From: Thiomicrorhabdus sp034722175
Lineage (GTDB): Bacteria > Pseudomonadota > Gammaproteobacteria > Thiomicrospirales > Thiomicrospiraceae
NCBI GenBank assembly: GCA_034722175.1
Contig: JAYENR010000174.1
Span: forward strand, 1-40,258
DNA: 40,258 bases
Reading direction: 5' to 3'
Shown: positions 38,943 to 40,258 of the stretch, piece by piece
Layout of the letters: the number at the start of each line of letters is the position of its first letter
Position numbering within the stretch: position 1 is the stretch's first letter
The notes under the pieces: generated by a model
What the model saw: the letters and a program-made list of their open reading frames with translations, nothing else
Databases searched by the model: none
What the model was told of the DNA's origin: nothing
Program-made: the position numbers and the translations under genes

Positions 38943-40258
38943 ATGCCCGGAACTCACTCCGATAACGATCACTCCTTTATTGAAGTTTTACCTTTTGAGT
39001 ACAAAAAGGTGGCGCATCTTATATTGAGAAGTAGCTCGCTTGAACAGATGCTTGAGGATTTAAAAAACCACGACTCTCAGCATTTTTTGGTGCTAAAAGG
39101 TAAAGAAAATTTAACAACACTCGAAATTGACAGAACGATCTGTGCGGCTATAGTGGCAAAGATAACCTCTTTATCGAAAGGTTTATTTGTCAGTGATTTA
39201 CAGTTCAACTTTATTGAAGAGTTGCTCTATAAAGCCTTATCCATATTATTGGATATCCAAAGTTCTGACCTGTCTACTATTCATGCGCATTTGAAATATG
39301 AACACTCTAAAACTCTTGAATGGATTTTAAAAGACAACGCTAAAGATGAGGTTCCTACCTTAGAGATTCGTCGCCGACGTGATAATAACCGCCGCTATTT
39401 CCGCTATAAAGCCGATATGCGTTATCACTTTGTTCGGGTAGGTAGTCATGAGAAAGTAGCAGAGCTACAAGGAGATATCTACAGCTCGGGTATTAAGCAT
39501 TTCAACGACGTTATGAATGCAAAGCTTGATAAGATTGTGGCTAGATATACCCATAATATTGGGCTAGCTTTACAAACGTCCTTTCCAGAAGCACATACTC
39601 TTTTTATGGTGGTACTTGATAAGCTGGAGCAATTAAGAACTGTTTTAAATGGCGTCTCAGTGGGTGTTTTGGACTTGAGTTCTGCAATGAACTTGTTAAC
39701 TGTAAATTTACAAACGTCACTGGATTATGAATCCCTGAACGGTAATATTAGAACCGAACAAATTCTTAGGGATTTTGAAGAAAAGCTGAATCAACTTAAC
39801 CAAAATACCCTTAAGCTATTAGAGAAATCGACACCTCATAAACTCTATGAAGGGCCTGTTTTAGCTAAGTTAAAGATTGATCACGATATCCGTGGTTATA
39901 TGGAGAAAAACAAGAACAACGCGTCGAAACTGCTACACGCATTCATCGATCTGTATCACTACACATTATTGATGGAAAAAATCTATAACAATATATCCAG
40001 TAGTAATTATATTATTGTTTTCCCTGAATACTGGACGGACGATTTCCATGATATCTCTCCAGGTGGCGTAGCCTTTTATACCGAATTTTTGGTTGACCAA
40101 AATGATATTTTAGAACTGTATTTTAGAGTTAATATTTCAACGAGTGATGAAGAACAATTTGAAATCATTCATCAAAAAGCCAAGGTTGTCAGGGTTGAAG
40201 AAAAACCTGAACTTGAGAAATATTTGATAGCCTGTGAGTTTATTATTTGTCCTGAAAG
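38943..40258 (+). CDS. Large PilZ-like domain protein, 3' end missing
   Basis: An open frame from ATG 38943 runs to the window edge without a stop (at least 438 codons). The protein is soluble, mostly helical, and has an arginine-rich segment RRRRDNNRRYFRY at about residues 149-161. The last 70 residues (HDISPGGVAFYTEF, later VVRVEE and LIACEF) resemble a PilZ domain, where D/NxSxxG binds cyclic di-GMP together with an upstream RxxxR; here the basic block is far upstream, so binding is uncertain. I do not recognise the middle. AGG lies 10 bases before the ATG. It follows lpxK on the same strand. Confidence 0.6.
   Translation, partial: MPGTHSDNDHSFIEVLPFEYKKVAHLILRSSSLEQMLEDLKNHDSQHFLVLKGKENLTTLEIDRTICAAIVAKITSLSKGLFVSDLQFNFIEELLYKALSILLDIQSSDLSTIHAHLKYEHSKTLEWILKDNAKDEVPTLEIRRRRDNNRRYFRYKADMRYHFVRVGSHEKVAELQGDIYSSGIKHFNDVMNAKLDKIVARYTHNIGLALQTSFPEAHTLFMVVLDKLEQLRTVLNGVSVGVLDLSSAMNLLTVNLQTSLDYESLNGNIRTEQILRDFEEKLNQLNQNTLKLLEKSTPHKLYEGPVLAKLKIDHDIRGYMEKNKNNASKLLHAFIDLYHYTLLMEKIYNNISSSNYIIVFPEYWTDDFHDISPGGVAFYTEFLVDQNDILELYFRVNISTSDEEQFEIIHQKAKVVRVEEKPELEKYLIACEFIICPE

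Overview
The window looks like chromosomal DNA of a low-to-moderate G+C gammaproteobacterium. Its left end carries the conserved block nadB / rseC-mucD-lepA-lepB-rnc-era-recO-pdxJ-acpS in the order known from Pseudomonas. LepB, GreB, LpxK and ComEC point to a Gram-negative cell with lipid A. A marine sulfur-oxidiser of the Thiomicrospira / Thiomicrorhabdus / Hydrogenovibrio type fits the gene mix and a sulfide:quinone-oxidoreductase-like flavoprotein, but that assignment is inference and no marker gene for it is present.

Layout. 1-8947: divergent nadB start, then envelope-stress genes (rseC, mucD) and a housekeeping operon for translation, secretion, RNA processing, repair and cofactors. 9064-15333: a coupled phosphate-binding-like protein and outer-membrane barrel, a DUF445 protein, a BASS-type transporter, a tautomerase and a Tat-exported PhoD-like phosphatase. 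15384-18584 (minus): a tightly overlapping four-gene operon of MacB/LolD-type permease and ATPase plus two multi-pass membrane proteins, one a degenerate CPBP protease homologue. 18735-25768 (minus): a glycine-linker lipoprotein, a three-gene ABC/HlyD exporter and a calcium-binding-repeat protein. 25917-31744: GDSL esterase, greB, small periplasmic and cytosolic unknowns, an SQR-like flavoprotein, a PLP enzyme and an ammonium channel. 31867-40258: Lon-family protease, PAS protein, DUF2062 protein, comEC, lpxK and a truncated PilZ-like protein.

The strongest unexplained signal is a dispersed palindrome, CAGGCCTG, usually within the longer palindromic context TGAMCAGGCCTGKTYA. I count 14 exact copies in 40 kb where fewer than one is expected. 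Eight of them lie in the roughly 8% of the window that is non-coding. Pairs of copies form perfect terminator-like hairpins, and three copies lie inside comEC. This resembles the behaviour of uptake sequences or other genome-wide iterated motifs, but its function is unknown from sequence alone.

Other points of note are the apparent absence of rpoE-mucA-mucB between nadB and rseC, a 160-base nested inverted-repeat element before lepA, a divergent pair (DUF2062/comEC) whose start codons overlap, and an SQR-like enzyme without the usual central active-site cysteine. No tRNA, rRNA, CRISPR array, transposase or prophage gene was seen.
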